A stretch of DNA of 42,224 bases, from positions 1 through 42,224 of the forward strand of contig DASXZJ010000094.1 in NCBI GenBank assembly GCA_036502025.1, read 5' to 3'. Below the pieces are notes generated by a model, which saw only the letters and a program-made list of their open reading frames with translations, was not told the origin of the DNA and made no database searches. This DNA comes from Bog-473 sp036502025. Its GTDB lineage: Bacteria > Actinomycetota > Acidimicrobiia > Acidimicrobiales > RAAP-2. The position numbers and the translations under genes are program-made. Below are positions 1-8,923 of this stretch, in pieces. Numbering within the stretch: position 1 is the stretch's first letter; the number at the start of each line of letters is the position of its first letter.

Positions 1-632
1 CGCAGCACGCCCCCGTCGGGCAGCTTCACCCCGACCGCATCGCCGGCGAAGAGGATGCCACTCGACGAGTCGTGAAATCCGACGTGGTGCTTGGCGTGAC
101 CCGGTGAGTCGACGGCCACCAGGGTGCGGCCGGGACTGACCTCGATCTCCTCCCCGTCGGCCACCACGTGGAGGCGTTCAGCCTCCGTCGGGTCCATCCG
201 GCCGTAGAGCGAGTCCAGCAGCGGGCCGTAGACGCGGGCCGCCGAGTCGATGAGGCGGGTGGGGTCGGCCAGGTGGCGCGCCCCCTTCTGGTGGACGTAC
301 ACCGTGGCGTTCGGGAAGGCCCGGGCCACATCGCCCACCCCACCGGCATGGTCCAGGTGGATGTGGGTCACGGCCACGCCGGCCAGCTCCCGGGGCCCGA
401 CGCCGATCTGGTCCAGGGCGGCCAGCAGCACCGGCACCGACGACTGACTCCCCGTCTCGATGAGGACCGGGGCGTCGCCCTCAATTAGGTAGCCGGCCGT
501 CACCCGCTCCCACCCGCCCAAGAGGGTGTCGATCTCCAGGACGCCGGGGGCGATGGCGCGCGACATCGGCACCGCCGGCGGATCGTCGGGCCCGTGGGTG
601 TGGCCGTGCGGGTGCGGGTGGCTCCCGCTCAC
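1..632 (-). CDS. MBL-fold metallohydrolase (partial, C-terminus beyond window)
   Basis: About 210 N-terminal residues are visible. The metallo-beta-lactamase signature THIHLDHAGG is clear, followed by a later DSPGHAKHH segment (third metal-ligand region) and FAGDAVG (bridging Asp region). This is the glyoxalase-II-like hydrolase fold that binds two metal ions; the substrate cannot be read from sequence. The GTG start at 632 overlaps the stop of the upstream dehydrogenase as GTGA, so translation is probably coupled. An alternative ATG lies at 566. If the GTG is used, the protein starts with an unusual His-rich tail (SHPHPHGHTHG), possibly a metal-loading segment. Its position after a trehalase and a glucose dehydrogenase could suggest a sugar-lactone hydrolase, but that is inference. 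Confidence 0.8.
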   Translation of the reverse strand, partial: MSGSHPHPHGHTHGPDDPPAVPMSRAIAPGVLEIDTLLGGWERVTAGYLIEGDAPVLIETGSQSSVPVLLAALDQIGVGPRELAGVAVTHIHLDHAGGVGDVARAFPNATVYVHQKGARHLADPTRLIDSAARVYGPLLDSLYGRMDPTEAERLHVVADGEEIEVSPGRTLVAVDSPGHAKHHVGFHDSSSGILFAGDAVGVKLPDGGVL

Positions 633-1678
633 TCGGGGTTGACCTGGACGACGACCTTGACGTCGTCGGGTTGGCGCGAGATGGCCTGCGCCCAGTCGGC
701 CAGGGCGACCTTGCGGTTGACCAACCGGGCCAGCCAGGCGCGGTCGGCCCGGGCCAGGGCGTCGGCCGCCGCCTCGTAGTGGCGCTTGTTGGCGTTGACC
801 GAGCCCACCACGGCCACGTTCTCGAGCACCATGCTCCGGTTGAGGGCCCCCTCGTCGATCTCGAGGGTGTGGCCACCCGAGGACACGCCGGTCAGGCAGA
901 CGACCCCGCCCGTGCCGACGTGGGACATGGCGTCGAACACCAGCGAGGCCACGCCGGTGCACTCGATGATGACGTCGGGCCCGGGCAGGGCGTCGGCCAC
1001 CGCGCCGGTGTGGTACGTGGCCCCCAGGTCGCGCACCAGGTCGGGCTTGACCCCCGAGGTCATCTGGTCGATGACGTGGACGTCGAGGCCGCGCTGGACG
1101 CCCAGGAGCGCGGCCAGCAACCCGATGGGACCGGCGCCGGTGATCAGCACCGTCTTGGGGTCCCAGTGGGCGCGCCCGCCGACCCGGTCCACCTCCTCCC
1201 ACGCCTTGGCCACCACGCTGGTCGGCTCCAGCAACACCCCGAGCAGTCCCAGCGTCGGGTCGACCTTGACCACGAAGTCGGGCGTGATGCGGTAGCGCTC
1301 GGAGAGGTACCCGTCGTGCTCCTTGATGCCCCGCTCGGTGTAGAGCCCGTTGCGGCAGAAGTCCCACTCGAGTACGGCGCAGTTGGCGCAGGGCACCGGG
1401 TCGGGCCGGCGGACGATGCCGACCACCAGGTCCCCCTTGGCCAGCGCGCCGCCCGCCGGTGCTTCGAGCACCCGACCCAGCGACTCGTGGCCCAACACCA
1501 GGCGCTCCTGACCGGGGGGCGGCCAGCCGTACGCTCCGGAGAGAATCTCGATGTCGGTGCCGCAGATGCCGACGGCCAGGGTCTCCACGAGCACGGGGCC
1601 GTCGCTCTCGGGTGGCTCGGCCACCTCGCTGAGCTCGGCCGATCCCGCGGTGAGCGGTATCACGGTCAACGCCTTCAT
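629..1678 (-). CDS. Zinc-dependent dehydrogenase, glucose 1-dehydrogenase type
   Basis: 349 aa medium-chain dehydrogenase. Catalytic zinc ligands are visible: Cys39 in GICGTD, His64-Glu65 in LGHES, and Glu151 in LEPTSVV. The Rossmann motif GAGPIG is at 181-186. The structural-zinc lobe has only three cysteines (Cys97, Cys100, Cys108), as in the archaeal-type glucose dehydrogenases this protein most resembles. The family oxidises D-glucose or related aldoses to the 1,5-lactone with NAD(P)+. The gene follows the GH15 gene by 28 nt and overlaps the MBL gene, so the three probably form an operon in which released glucose would be oxidised. Another sugar or polyol substrate is possible. Confidence 0.8.
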   Translation of the reverse strand: MKALTVIPLTAGSAELSEVAEPPESDGPVLVETLAVGICGTDIEILSGAYGWPPPGQERLVLGHESLGRVLEAPAGGALAKGDLVVGIVRRPDPVPCANCAVLEWDFCRNGLYTERGIKEHDGYLSERYRITPDFVVKVDPTLGLLGVLLEPTSVVAKAWEEVDRVGGRAHWDPKTVLITGAGPIGLLAALLGVQRGLDVHVIDQMTSGVKPDLVRDLGATYHTGAVADALPGPDVIIECTGVASLVFDAMSHVGTGGVVCLTGVSSGGHTLEIDEGALNRSMVLENVAVVGSVNANKRHYEAAADALARADRAWLARLVNRKVALADWAQAISRQPDDVKVVVQVNPE

Positions 1679-1706
1679 GATCGGTCTCCCTTCGATCGGG
1701 TGCGGG

Positions 1707-3635
1707 TCAGCGCCGCGAGCCGGGGCGGCGCTGGGCGCGGGGGCGGCGCCGGCGCAGCTTGGGCCGCGTGATGGTCGGCATCATGGCGATGGTGTGCTCG
1801 ACGATGCGCCGGTGCGCCACGGTGGGGTCCGGCCCGAGGGTCAGGGGGTCGTGGCCGCTCAGGCGGAAGGCCGAGTTGACCAGCGACACGTGGGAGAAGG
1901 CCTGGGGGAAATTGCCGACCAGGCGCTCGTCCACCACGTCGTACTCCTCCGACAGCAGGCCCAGTCCGTTGCGCAGCCCCAGCAGCCGCTCGAAGAGAGC
2001 CTCGGCGTCGTCGGTCCGGCCGATCATGTGCAGGCAGTCGACCATCCAGAACGAGCAGGCCAGGAAGGCGCCCTCCCGCCCGGTCAGCCCATCGACCGCG
2101 CCGTCGTCCGCCGTGCGGTAGCGCAGGACGAAGCCGTCGTCCATCAACGACTTCTCCACCGCTTCGATGGTGCTGACGACGCGGGGATCGGTCGCGGGCA
2201 GGAAGCCCACCAAGGGGATCATCAGAACGCTGGCGTCGAGCTGGTCCGAGCCGTAGTACTGGGTGAAGGCCCCCACCGTCTCGTTGAACCCCTTTTCGCA
2301 GACCTCGGTGAAGATCTCGTGCCGTCGGACGCGCCAGTCTTCGAGCGGTCCGCCGAGGTCTGGCCACTCCTCGAGTGTCCGCACGGCTCGGTCGAACGCC
2401 ACCCAGGCCATCACCTTGGAGTGGGTGAAGTGGCGGCGCGGCCCGCGGACCTCCCAGATCCCGTCGTCAGGCTCGGACCAGACGGTGTCGAGGTAGCCGA
2501 GCAGGGCGGTCTGCAGCGCCCAGGCCGCCCGGCTGTGCACGCCCTCCGCCTTGAACGACTCGTGCAGAGCCGACATCACTTCCCCGTACACGTCGAGCTG
2601 GAACTGCCCCGAGGCCGCGTTGCCGATCCGCACCGGGGCCGAACCCTCGTAACCCGGGAGCCAGTCGGCCTCCCACTCCTCCAGACGGCGCTCGCCGGCC
2701 GGGCCGTACATGATCTGGAGCTGGGACACCTCGCCGGCCACCGCCCGCACCAGCCAGTCGCGCCAGGCCATCGCCTCGTCGTAGTACCCCCCTCGCATGA
2801 GTGACTCGAGGGTGAAGGTGGCATCGCGCAGCCAGCAGTAGCGGTAGTCCCAGTTTCGGTTGCCGCCGATGGTCTCGGGCAGCGACGTGGTGGCGGCCGC
2901 CACGATCCCCCCCGTGGGTTCGTAAATCAGTGCCTTGAGCGTGATGAGCGAGCGCACCACCGCGTCGCGCCAGGGCCCTTCGTAGGTGCACTGCGCCGCC
3001 CAGTCCGACCACGCGGCGTCGGTCAGGCAGATGGCGTAGTAGGCATCGAGCGGCGGCGGCGGGTCCTCGTGGGAGGGATACCAGACGAAGGTGAAAGGGA
3101 AGCGCTGTCCCTCGCCCACGGTGAAATCGGCCACCGTGCTGAGATCCTTGCCCTCGACCTCCACCCGGTGCCACAGGGCGACGGCGTCGGGACCGGCGGT
3201 CATCCGCACCAGGCCCAGGGCCGAGTTGACCCAGGGGACGACTTCGCCGTAGTCGAACCGCACGACGAGATCCATGTGCATGTCCACCTTGCCCGAGACC
3301 CCCTCGACCAGGCGCACTACGTGAGGGTGCGAGTCCCGCATGGGCATGCAGTCGGTGATGCGCACCGTACCGGTGGCCGTGTCGAACTCGGTCTCGAGAA
3401 CCAGCGAGTCCTCGCGGTAGTACTGCCGGGTCGCCGTGATGGCCGACGCCCCGCCGGCCGGGGCCAGCCGCCAGAAGCCGTGGGAGTCGTCCCCGAGCAG
3501 GCGGGAGAAGGTGGAGGGCGAGTCGAAGTGGGGCAGGCAGAGCCAGTCGATCGAGCCGTCCCGGCCGACGATGGCGGCCGTGTGCATGTCACCGATCACG
3601 GCGTAGTCCTCGATGGGCTGGGTCATGGGACTCAT
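1707..3635 (-). CDS. GH15 glycoside hydrolase (glucoamylase/trehalase-like)
   Basis: 642 aa protein with the full bacterial GH15 layout. An N-terminal beta-sandwich starts PIEDYAVIGDMHTAAIVGRDG, then an (alpha/alpha)6 barrel from about residue 225 with GGNRNWDYRYCWLRDA (258-272). The likely catalytic acid is Glu395 in GIWEVRG and the likely base is in LSEEYD (563/564), followed by GNFPQAFSH. No signal peptide is present, so it should act in the cytoplasm. Actinobacterial members of this type include alpha,alpha-trehalases, so trehalose is the favoured substrate, with short alpha-glucans as the alternative. The C-terminus has a strongly basic Arg-rich tail. A second ATG at 3626 lies 7 nt after CAGAAT and may be the true start of a leaderless mRNA. 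Confidence 0.88.
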   Translation of the reverse strand: MSPMTQPIEDYAVIGDMHTAAIVGRDGSIDWLCLPHFDSPSTFSRLLGDDSHGFWRLAPAGGASAITATRQYYREDSLVLETEFDTATGTVRITDCMPMRDSHPHVVRLVEGVSGKVDMHMDLVVRFDYGEVVPWVNSALGLVRMTAGPDAVALWHRVEVEGKDLSTVADFTVGEGQRFPFTFVWYPSHEDPPPPLDAYYAICLTDAAWSDWAAQCTYEGPWRDAVVRSLITLKALIYEPTGGIVAAATTSLPETIGGNRNWDYRYCWLRDATFTLESLMRGGYYDEAMAWRDWLVRAVAGEVSQLQIMYGPAGERRLEEWEADWLPGYEGSAPVRIGNAASGQFQLDVYGEVMSALHESFKAEGVHSRAAWALQTALLGYLDTVWSEPDDGIWEVRGPRRHFTHSKVMAWVAFDRAVRTLEEWPDLGGPLEDWRVRRHEIFTEVCEKGFNETVGAFTQYYGSDQLDASVLMIPLVGFLPATDPRVVSTIEAVEKSLMDDGFVLRYRTADDGAVDGLTGREGAFLACSFWMVDCLHMIGRTDDAEALFERLLGLRNGLGLLSEEYDVVDERLVGNFPQAFSHVSLVNSAFRLSGHDPLTLGPDPTVAHRRIVEHTIAMMPTITRPKLRRRRPRAQRRPGSRR

Positions 3636-3653
3636 TCTGCCCGGCTAGGGGAG

Positions 3654-4832
3654 CTAGGCGGGCGCGCAGGGACCGGTGCTCGCCGTTGCCCGTCGCGTCT
3701 CGGCCGTCTGGACCCGGGCCAGCACCCCGGGCGACGTCAGGGCGTAGCCCACGTTGGGGTAGACGGTGGAACGGGAGAAGACGACGCCCACGACCTGCCC
3801 GCCCGGGCCCATCAGGGGGCCACCCGAGTTCCCGGGTCGCACGTCGGCGTCGAGGGCGTAGACGCCGCGGGTGACCGTCCCCTGGTTGTAGATGTCCCGG
3901 CCGACGGCGGTGACCTCGGCGGTGACGCCCGCCGCGCCGATGGAGAGGGGCCCGTCCTCGGGGTAGCCGAGCACGGCCGCCTGCGTCCCCCGGCCGACCG
4001 GGTTCGGATCGATGGTCAGGACCGGGCCGAGCGGCGCGTCGGTGCGCAGGACGGCCAGGTCGAAGGCCGGGTCGAAGAAGACGGCGCTGGCCCGGTACGG
4101 GGTGCCGTTGACCAACACCTCGGTGGTGGCCTCGCCCGCGACGACGTGGGCATTGGTGGCCACCAGCCCGGGGCCGACCACGAACCCCGATCCCTCCTGC
4201 TCGTTGCCGCAGGCGGCACCGAGGATCTTGACGGTCGAGGAGAGAGCGGGGTTGGCCAGAGCCTGGGTGGCGGCGCTGGTCGGCGTCGAGACCGAGCCGG
4301 TCGACGGGGGCGTCAGGCTGCTGAACACCTGGGGGAACCCCTGGGTGTTGAGGAAGTCCTGCAGGTCGGTGAAGAGCGGCGGCACCTGGGGCAGGATGCC
4401 GTCGATCGAGTGGAGGATGTCGGAGCGGGCCACCGCCGAACTGAGCCAGGTGAAGCGCGAGTTGGGCGACGAGATCACGCTGGCCACCAGCCACGACGAC
4501 AGTAGGACGGCCACCACCGCCACCATCACCCCCGCCACCGAATCGATGTGCCCCAGGTGGTATCGGCGCAGGGTGACGTTGCTCCAGGTGCCGAGGACGC
4601 GACCGGCGTAGCCCAGCCCGCTGGCCGTGAGGAGCACGAGGGCGACCGTGATGAGGGCGCGCGTGTCGGTGCTCTTGATGAAGTCCAGGAGGTGGACCCA
4701 CACCACGGTGCCGAGCAGCATGCCCACCCAGAACCCCCCGAAGGTGAGGATCTGGACCAGGGCGCCGAGCCGCAAGCCGTGCACCGCGGCCAGCAGCATG
4801 AGCCCGATGAGCAGGATGTCGACCCAGTCCAC
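3654..4832 (-). CDS. marP: MarP-like membrane serine protease (CvpA + trypsin-like domains)
   Basis: 392 aa from GTG 4832. The N-terminal third holds about four membrane helices of the CvpA type, and the C-terminal half is a periplasmic trypsin-like protease. The triad is His229 (TNAHVVAG), Asp258 (FDLAVLRTD) and Ser336 (RPGNSGGPL). Cys208 and Cys389 flank the protease domain like the stabilising disulfide of mycobacterial MarP, a protease needed for acid and oxidative stress resistance. I chose GTG 4832 over the upstream ATG 4889 because TACCCT ends 7 nt before it, the resulting N-terminus (MDWVDILLIG) is typical of the family, and the length matches mycobacterial MarP. The ATG would also leave only 6 bp to the divergent gene. 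Confidence 0.85.
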   Translation of the reverse strand: MDWVDILLIGLMLLAAVHGLRLGALVQILTFGGFWVGMLLGTVVWVHLLDFIKSTDTRALITVALVLLTASGLGYAGRVLGTWSNVTLRRYHLGHIDSVAGVMVAVVAVLLSSWLVASVISSPNSRFTWLSSAVARSDILHSIDGILPQVPPLFTDLQDFLNTQGFPQVFSSLTPPSTGSVSTPTSAATQALANPALSSTVKILGAACGNEQEGSGFVVGPGLVATNAHVVAGEATTEVLVNGTPYRASAVFFDPAFDLAVLRTDAPLGPVLTIDPNPVGRGTQAAVLGYPEDGPLSIGAAGVTAEVTAVGRDIYNQGTVTRGVYALDADVRPGNSGGPLMGPGGQVVGVVFSRSTVYPNVGYALTSPGVLARVQTAETRRATASTGPCAPA

Positions 4833-4839
4833 TGCTGCG

Positions 4840-4886
4840 AGGGTAGTGGGGAGTGCCCCGGGAAACCGGGTCCCCACCACTAATGT
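4840..4886. promoter_or_regulatory. Divergent -10 elements for the protease and lipoprotein genes
   Basis: On the minus strand TACCCT (4845-4840) ends 7 nt before the protease GTG. On the plus strand TAATGT (4881-4886) ends 9 nt before the lipoprotein GTG at 4896. Neither gene has a Shine-Dalgarno match, which fits leaderless or nearly leaderless transcripts. No convincing -35 boxes are seen. Confidence 0.45.
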
Positions 4887-4895
4887 CATCCCGCG

Positions 4896-6170
4896 GTGCC
4901 CCTCCCATCTCGGCTACGTCATCGGCGCGCCCGTCCCCTCGGCGGTGGGTGGTTCCCCGCCCTGCTGGTGGCACTGGGCCTGGCCGCGGCCGCCTGCACC
5001 TCCCCCGCCCACCCGGCCGCTTCCACCGTGCCCCGCGTGCTGGGCCAGCCGAGCGGCGCCACGGACGTGATCGGACAGCCGGCGCCCGCCGGCACCGGTC
5101 AGCTCGGGGCCGTCGACTGCGCCGACGCCGAGCACTGCGTGGCGGTGGGTGTGGCCGGGCCGAACAACCCGACCACCACCGCCCCGGGCGCCGCAGCCGA
5201 GGGGCCGATCGTCATCATCACCACGGCCAACGGCGGGCAGACCTGGACCGCCCGGCGGGTGCCGCTGGCCCCGGCGCCAGCTCTGTCGGGTGTGGCGTGC
5301 CCCCGGATCTCGACGTGCATGGCCGTCGGCTCGACCGGGTCGTACCCCCCGGCTGGCGTCGTCCTCACGTCACGCAACGGTGGGCACAGCTGGCAGCAGA
5401 TGGCGGCACCGGCCAACGCGGTGGCGGTCACCAGTGTGGAGTGCGGCGCGATCGCCTCCTGCACCGTCCTGGTCAACGACGGCACCACCACCTGGTCGGC
5501 CAGCACGACGGACTTCGGCCACACCTGGACCCACGAGGGGGATCTGCCGCCCGGGTTCGAGGAGGGGCGCGACCTCTCCTGCCCCACCGGCCTGACCTGC
5601 CTGGTGGCCGGCAACACGCCGACGACCACCGGTCACGGCCAAGGGGCGGTGGTCATCAGTCTCGACGGCGGGACCACCTGGGTGGCCAGCCATGTGCCCG
5701 CCGGGGTCGGCCTCCTGCAGAGCGCCACCTGCGCCAGCGGCATCGTGTGCCTGGCGGTCGGCACGACGTCGACCACGGTCAGCGACATCGTTCCGGCCAA
5801 GGGGGAGCTGCTGGTCTCCAACGACGGTGGGGAGAACTGGACGATCTCGCCGCACACCCCGTCGGTCGACGACATCTACGGGATCGCCTGCCCACTGGTC
5901 CGGACCTGTGCCATGGTCGGCACCCGGTGGGTCGGTCAGCCCGCCACCGTCGGCTCGGGCGCGGTAGCCGTCAGCGGCGACGCCGGCTCCACCTTCGCGG
6001 CCACCAGCACCGCGTACACGCCGCTGACGCTCACCGCGCTGACCTGCCCGACCGAGTTGAGCTGCCTCGCCGTGGGCGGCAACACCGTGGCCCGGATCAC
6101 CCTCCACGTCGCGCCGGCGCCGGCGCCACTGGTCACCCCGCGCCGCTCGACGCCCAACAATTCGATCTGA
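4896..6170 (+). CDS. Lipoprotein with seven-bladed, cysteine-paired beta-propeller
   Basis: 424 aa. After a basic start, a hydrophobic stretch ends in the lipobox LAAAAC, so it is probably a lipid-anchored extracytoplasmic protein. The rest is seven repeats, each with a C-x(5-6)-C pair usually followed by AVG (for example CADAEHCVAVG, CPRISTCMAVG, CPTELSCLAVG). Six repeats also carry an Asp-box-like motif (TANGGQTW, SLDGGTTW, SNDGGENW and similar). This matches a sialidase/YCF48-like propeller with a disulfide in each blade. No catalytic residues typical of sialidases are evident, so a binding or scaffolding role is more likely. The C-terminus is a Pro/Ala tail. The start is GTG and may be leaderless. 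Confidence 0.75.
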   Translation: MPLPSRLRHRRARPLGGGWFPALLVALGLAAAACTSPAHPAASTVPRVLGQPSGATDVIGQPAPAGTGQLGAVDCADAEHCVAVGVAGPNNPTTTAPGAAAEGPIVIITTANGGQTWTARRVPLAPAPALSGVACPRISTCMAVGSTGSYPPAGVVLTSRNGGHSWQQMAAPANAVAVTSVECGAIASCTVLVNDGTTTWSASTTDFGHTWTHEGDLPPGFEEGRDLSCPTGLTCLVAGNTPTTTGHGQGAVVISLDGGTTWVASHVPAGVGLLQSATCASGIVCLAVGTTSTTVSDIVPAKGELLVSNDGGENWTISPHTPSVDDIYGIACPLVRTCAMVGTRWVGQPATVGSGAVAVSGDAGSTFAATSTAYTPLTLTALTCPTELSCLAVGGNTVARITLHVAPAPAPLVTPRRSTPNNSI

Positions 6171-6195
6171 CGGCAGATGACCCGGCGCCGGCCGG

Positions 6196-7950
6196 TCAGT
6201 GCCGCATGGCCGAGAGGAGCAGGCCGGGGATCTTGGCCGCCGACGGGTCGGCCTCGAAGGCCACGAAGCGGCGCATGACGTCATAGGAGCCCGAGGCGGT
6301 GGCGAACCAGGGCGGCTTGGGCCGGGCCCGGAACGGCCCCCGCACCACCGACTTCTGGGGCCGGCCGAACATGGCGGCGTTGCCCACGACGCCCGACCCC
6401 GAACCGATGTCGGTCCGGGGATGGCCGGGGTAGGCCCCCCACGTCGTGGTCCCGATGGCGAAGACGAGGGCGTGCCAGACGTTGACCCCGATGGCCCCGT
6501 AGCGCAGATCGGAGGTGGCCCGGTCCATGGCGTCGGCCACCGCCGGGTCCTTCAAGGTGGTCGGACTGGCCAGGATGGTCGCCGACAGCGTGCCCCACAG
6601 CACGTCGTTGCAGAAGGCCACGGCGGCGTCGATGAAGGCGGCCACCGAGGGCGCCGTCAACGCCGTCTCGGCACACTCCCCGCAGAACGACTCGACGTTG
6701 AAGACGATGTCCTTGGTCCGGCCGGGCTCGACGCCGCGGATGAAGGTCCACGGGAGCGCGTCTGCCGGTCCGGTCCCCAACTGTTCGGCTTCGGGGTGCG
6801 CGGCCACGAAGGTGCCGCAGCGATCGGCCGCACCCGGGTAGTAGGCGCGCCGGGTGGGGATCTGCGCCAGCGCCTGGGTCAGCGCGCCGAGGAAGGCGTC
6901 ACGCTGCGGCCAGTCGGCGTGGGTCACGATCACCCGCGCCGCCAGGCAGTTGAAGCCGGCGTTGTTCACCAGCATGGTGGCCACGTGCTCGGCTTGATAC
7001 GTGAGCTCGCCGATCGACCATTTCCCCGGCACGATGATCACGGGTGAGACATTGCCCAGCTCGGCCGAGACGGGCTTGTCCAGCCGCGGGTCGTCGGCCG
7101 CCTTGCGCTTCGCCCCCGCCTCGCCCGGGCCGAAGACGACGGCGTCATACGTCTTGTCCGACCCGGTGATGTGCACCTCGGTGACGCCGGCGTGCCCGGT
7201 CAGGTACTGGCCCACCGCCGCGCCGCCGTCGACGATGCGCAGCACACCGGCCTCGACCAGCGCGGCCAGGGCCCGGCTCCAGTGCGGCACCAGGTAGTCG
7301 TTGACCGGGTTGGCCTTCATGACGACCACCTTGCCCTCGACGAAGAGCTTGGAGAGGACGTCGCGCGGCCCGAGCGACGCCACGTTGCCGGCCGCCAGCA
7401 CGAGGGAGACCCCGGCGTGCGCCGCCGGGTCGGCGTAGGCGGCGGCCTGTTCGGCGTCGAGATCCTCTTTGGTGACGCCGGGCTGCATCCAGACCTCGGC
7501 CGTGGTCTGGGGGAAGACCACCCGGTCGAACGCCGTCTCGGGAAACACCCGCACGCGCAGGCGCCCGTCGGGCGCCGTGCTCACCGGGCCGTGAGACGGC
7601 CGCCCGGACGAGGCGATCTGGCGCAGGGCGTCGCGGTACAGCCGCGCCATGCGCACCAGGGTGCCGATGCCGGCGAAGAGCTCCTCGCCCGCTTCAGCTG
7701 AGCCGGGGGTCAATCCCTTGGCCGCGCAGGCGTCGGCCAACCAGGCGTCCTGGGCCGCCGTGGTGTCGCGCCGGACCCGGTCGAGCAGATCGGCCCGCGC
7801 CGCCGGCGGCGTGGCCGCCCAGCCCGCGGCGTGCGCCGCCAGCTCGTTGACCGCCGCATCGAGCGCAGCCTCATCGATGGCGGGTGGAGGGGCGACCGCC
7901 GCCGTGGTCGACGACGACGGGGCGACCGCGCCCCGGGTGGTCAGGGTCAT
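6196..7950 (-). CDS. Aldehyde dehydrogenase superfamily protein, atypical
   Basis: 584 aa from ATG 7950, longer than the usual 450-510. ALDH landmarks are present but divergent: Asn189 (AAGNVAS), Lys212 (VVVMKANP), general-base Glu297 (SAELGNVSP) and candidate nucleophile Cys335 in NNAGFNCLA, where most members have GQxC. The N-terminal 120 residues form an extra, mainly helical region and the C-terminus (about 90 residues) is also family-atypical. It would oxidise an aldehyde with NAD(P)+, substrate unknown. ATG 7950 is preferred over ATG 7977 because GGAGGGG sits 9 nt upstream of it. It lies 37 bp downstream of the LLM oxidoreductase gene on the same strand. Confidence 0.72.
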   Translation of the reverse strand: MTLTTRGAVAPSSSTTAAVAPPPAIDEAALDAAVNELAAHAAGWAATPPAARADLLDRVRRDTTAAQDAWLADACAAKGLTPGSAEAGEELFAGIGTLVRMARLYRDALRQIASSGRPSHGPVSTAPDGRLRVRVFPETAFDRVVFPQTTAEVWMQPGVTKEDLDAEQAAAYADPAAHAGVSLVLAAGNVASLGPRDVLSKLFVEGKVVVMKANPVNDYLVPHWSRALAALVEAGVLRIVDGGAAVGQYLTGHAGVTEVHITGSDKTYDAVVFGPGEAGAKRKAADDPRLDKPVSAELGNVSPVIIVPGKWSIGELTYQAEHVATMLVNNAGFNCLAARVIVTHADWPQRDAFLGALTQALAQIPTRRAYYPGAADRCGTFVAAHPEAEQLGTGPADALPWTFIRGVEPGRTKDIVFNVESFCGECAETALTAPSVAAFIDAAVAFCNDVLWGTLSATILASPTTLKDPAVADAMDRATSDLRYGAIGVNVWHALVFAIGTTTWGAYPGHPRTDIGSGSGVVGNAAMFGRPQKSVVRGPFRARPKPPWFATASGSYDVMRRFVAFEADPSAAKIPGLLLSAMRH

Positions 7951-7987
7951 GGTCGGGTCCCCCTCCTCGTTGTCCACCCCGGGCGCC

Positions 7988-8917
7988 TCACGAGAGGTGG
8001 GGCAGCACGGCTTGGCTCAGCAGCTCGATATGGTCCAGATCGTCGAGGTCCAGCACCTGCAGGTAGACCGTGCCGGCGCCGGCGGCGGCGAACGTCCGCA
8101 GCTTCTCGATCACCTCGTCGGGTGTCCCCGCCGCCCCGTTCCGGCGCAGCTCATCGGGCTCCCGGCCGATCGCCTTGGCCCGCCGCGCCACTTCATCCTC
8201 GTCGGCCCCGCAGCAGACGACCTGGGCAGCCGAGTAGCCGAGGCTGTCCGGGTCGCGCCCGCGGTCCTCGCAGGCCGCCCGCACCCTTCCGAACTGCGCG
8301 TGGGTGTCGGCCAGCGAGGAGAAGGGGAGGTTGAACTCGTCGGCGAAGGTGGCGGCGAGCCGCGGCGTTCGGGTCGGTCCCCCGCCGCCCACGATGATCG
8401 GCGGGTGGGGCTGCTGCTGCGGCTTGGGCAGGGCCGGGCTGTCCGTCAATTGGTAGTGCTTCCCGGCGAAGGTGAACGTCTCGCCGGCCGGGGTGCCCCA
8501 TAACCCGGTCAGGATCTCGAACTGCTCCTCCAGGCGCTCGAAGCGTTCGCCCAGCGGCGGGAACGGGATGCCGTAGGCGGTGTGCTCCCCGTCGTACCAC
8601 CCGGCCCCGAGCCCCAGCTCCACCCGTCCGCCGCTCATGGCGTCGACCTGCGCCACCGTGATGGCCAGGATGCCGGGCAGGCGGAAGGTGGCCGAGGTGA
8701 CCAGCGTGCCCAACCGGATGCGGCTGGTCTCGCGGGCCAGCGCGCCGAGAGTGACCCAGGCGTCGGTCGGCCCGGGCAGGCCGCTGCCGCCCATGGTCAG
8801 GTAGTGGTCCGAACGGAACAGCGCGTCGAACCCACCCGCCTCTGTGGCCTGGGCCACGTTGAGCAGTTGCTGGTACGTCGCCCCTTGCTGGGGCTCGACG
8901 AAGATCCGCACCTTCAC
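7988..8917 (-). CDS. LLM-class oxidoreductase, probably F420-dependent
   Basis: 309 aa luciferase-like TIM-barrel protein. Visible family landmarks are ALFRSDHYL near residue 35, RIRLGTLVTS, the phosphate/cofactor-binding GGRVELGLGAGW near 100, and PPIIVGGGG before the last strands. Actinobacterial members use coenzyme F420 for hydride transfer to varied substrates; the specific reaction cannot be predicted. The start is GTG 8917, with TAGCGT ending 6 nt before it and no Shine-Dalgarno, so the mRNA is probably leaderless. It is divergent from a second LLM gene 52 bp away and may be cotranscribed with the aldehyde dehydrogenase. Confidence 0.85.
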   Translation of the reverse strand: MKVRIFVEPQQGATYQQLLNVAQATEAGGFDALFRSDHYLTMGGSGLPGPTDAWVTLGALARETSRIRLGTLVTSATFRLPGILAITVAQVDAMSGGRVELGLGAGWYDGEHTAYGIPFPPLGERFERLEEQFEILTGLWGTPAGETFTFAGKHYQLTDSPALPKPQQQPHPPIIVGGGGPTRTPRLAATFADEFNLPFSSLADTHAQFGRVRAACEDRGRDPDSLGYSAAQVVCCGADEDEVARRAKAIGREPDELRRNGAAGTPDEVIEKLRTFAAAGAGTVYLQVLDLDDLDHIELLSQAVLPHLS

Positions 8918-8923
8918 GCCCCC

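Noticed and set aside
671..1771. A 366-codon plus-strand frame opposite the glucose dehydrogenase-type gene
   Set aside because: Shadow frame; the minus strand has intact zinc and nucleotide-binding motifs.
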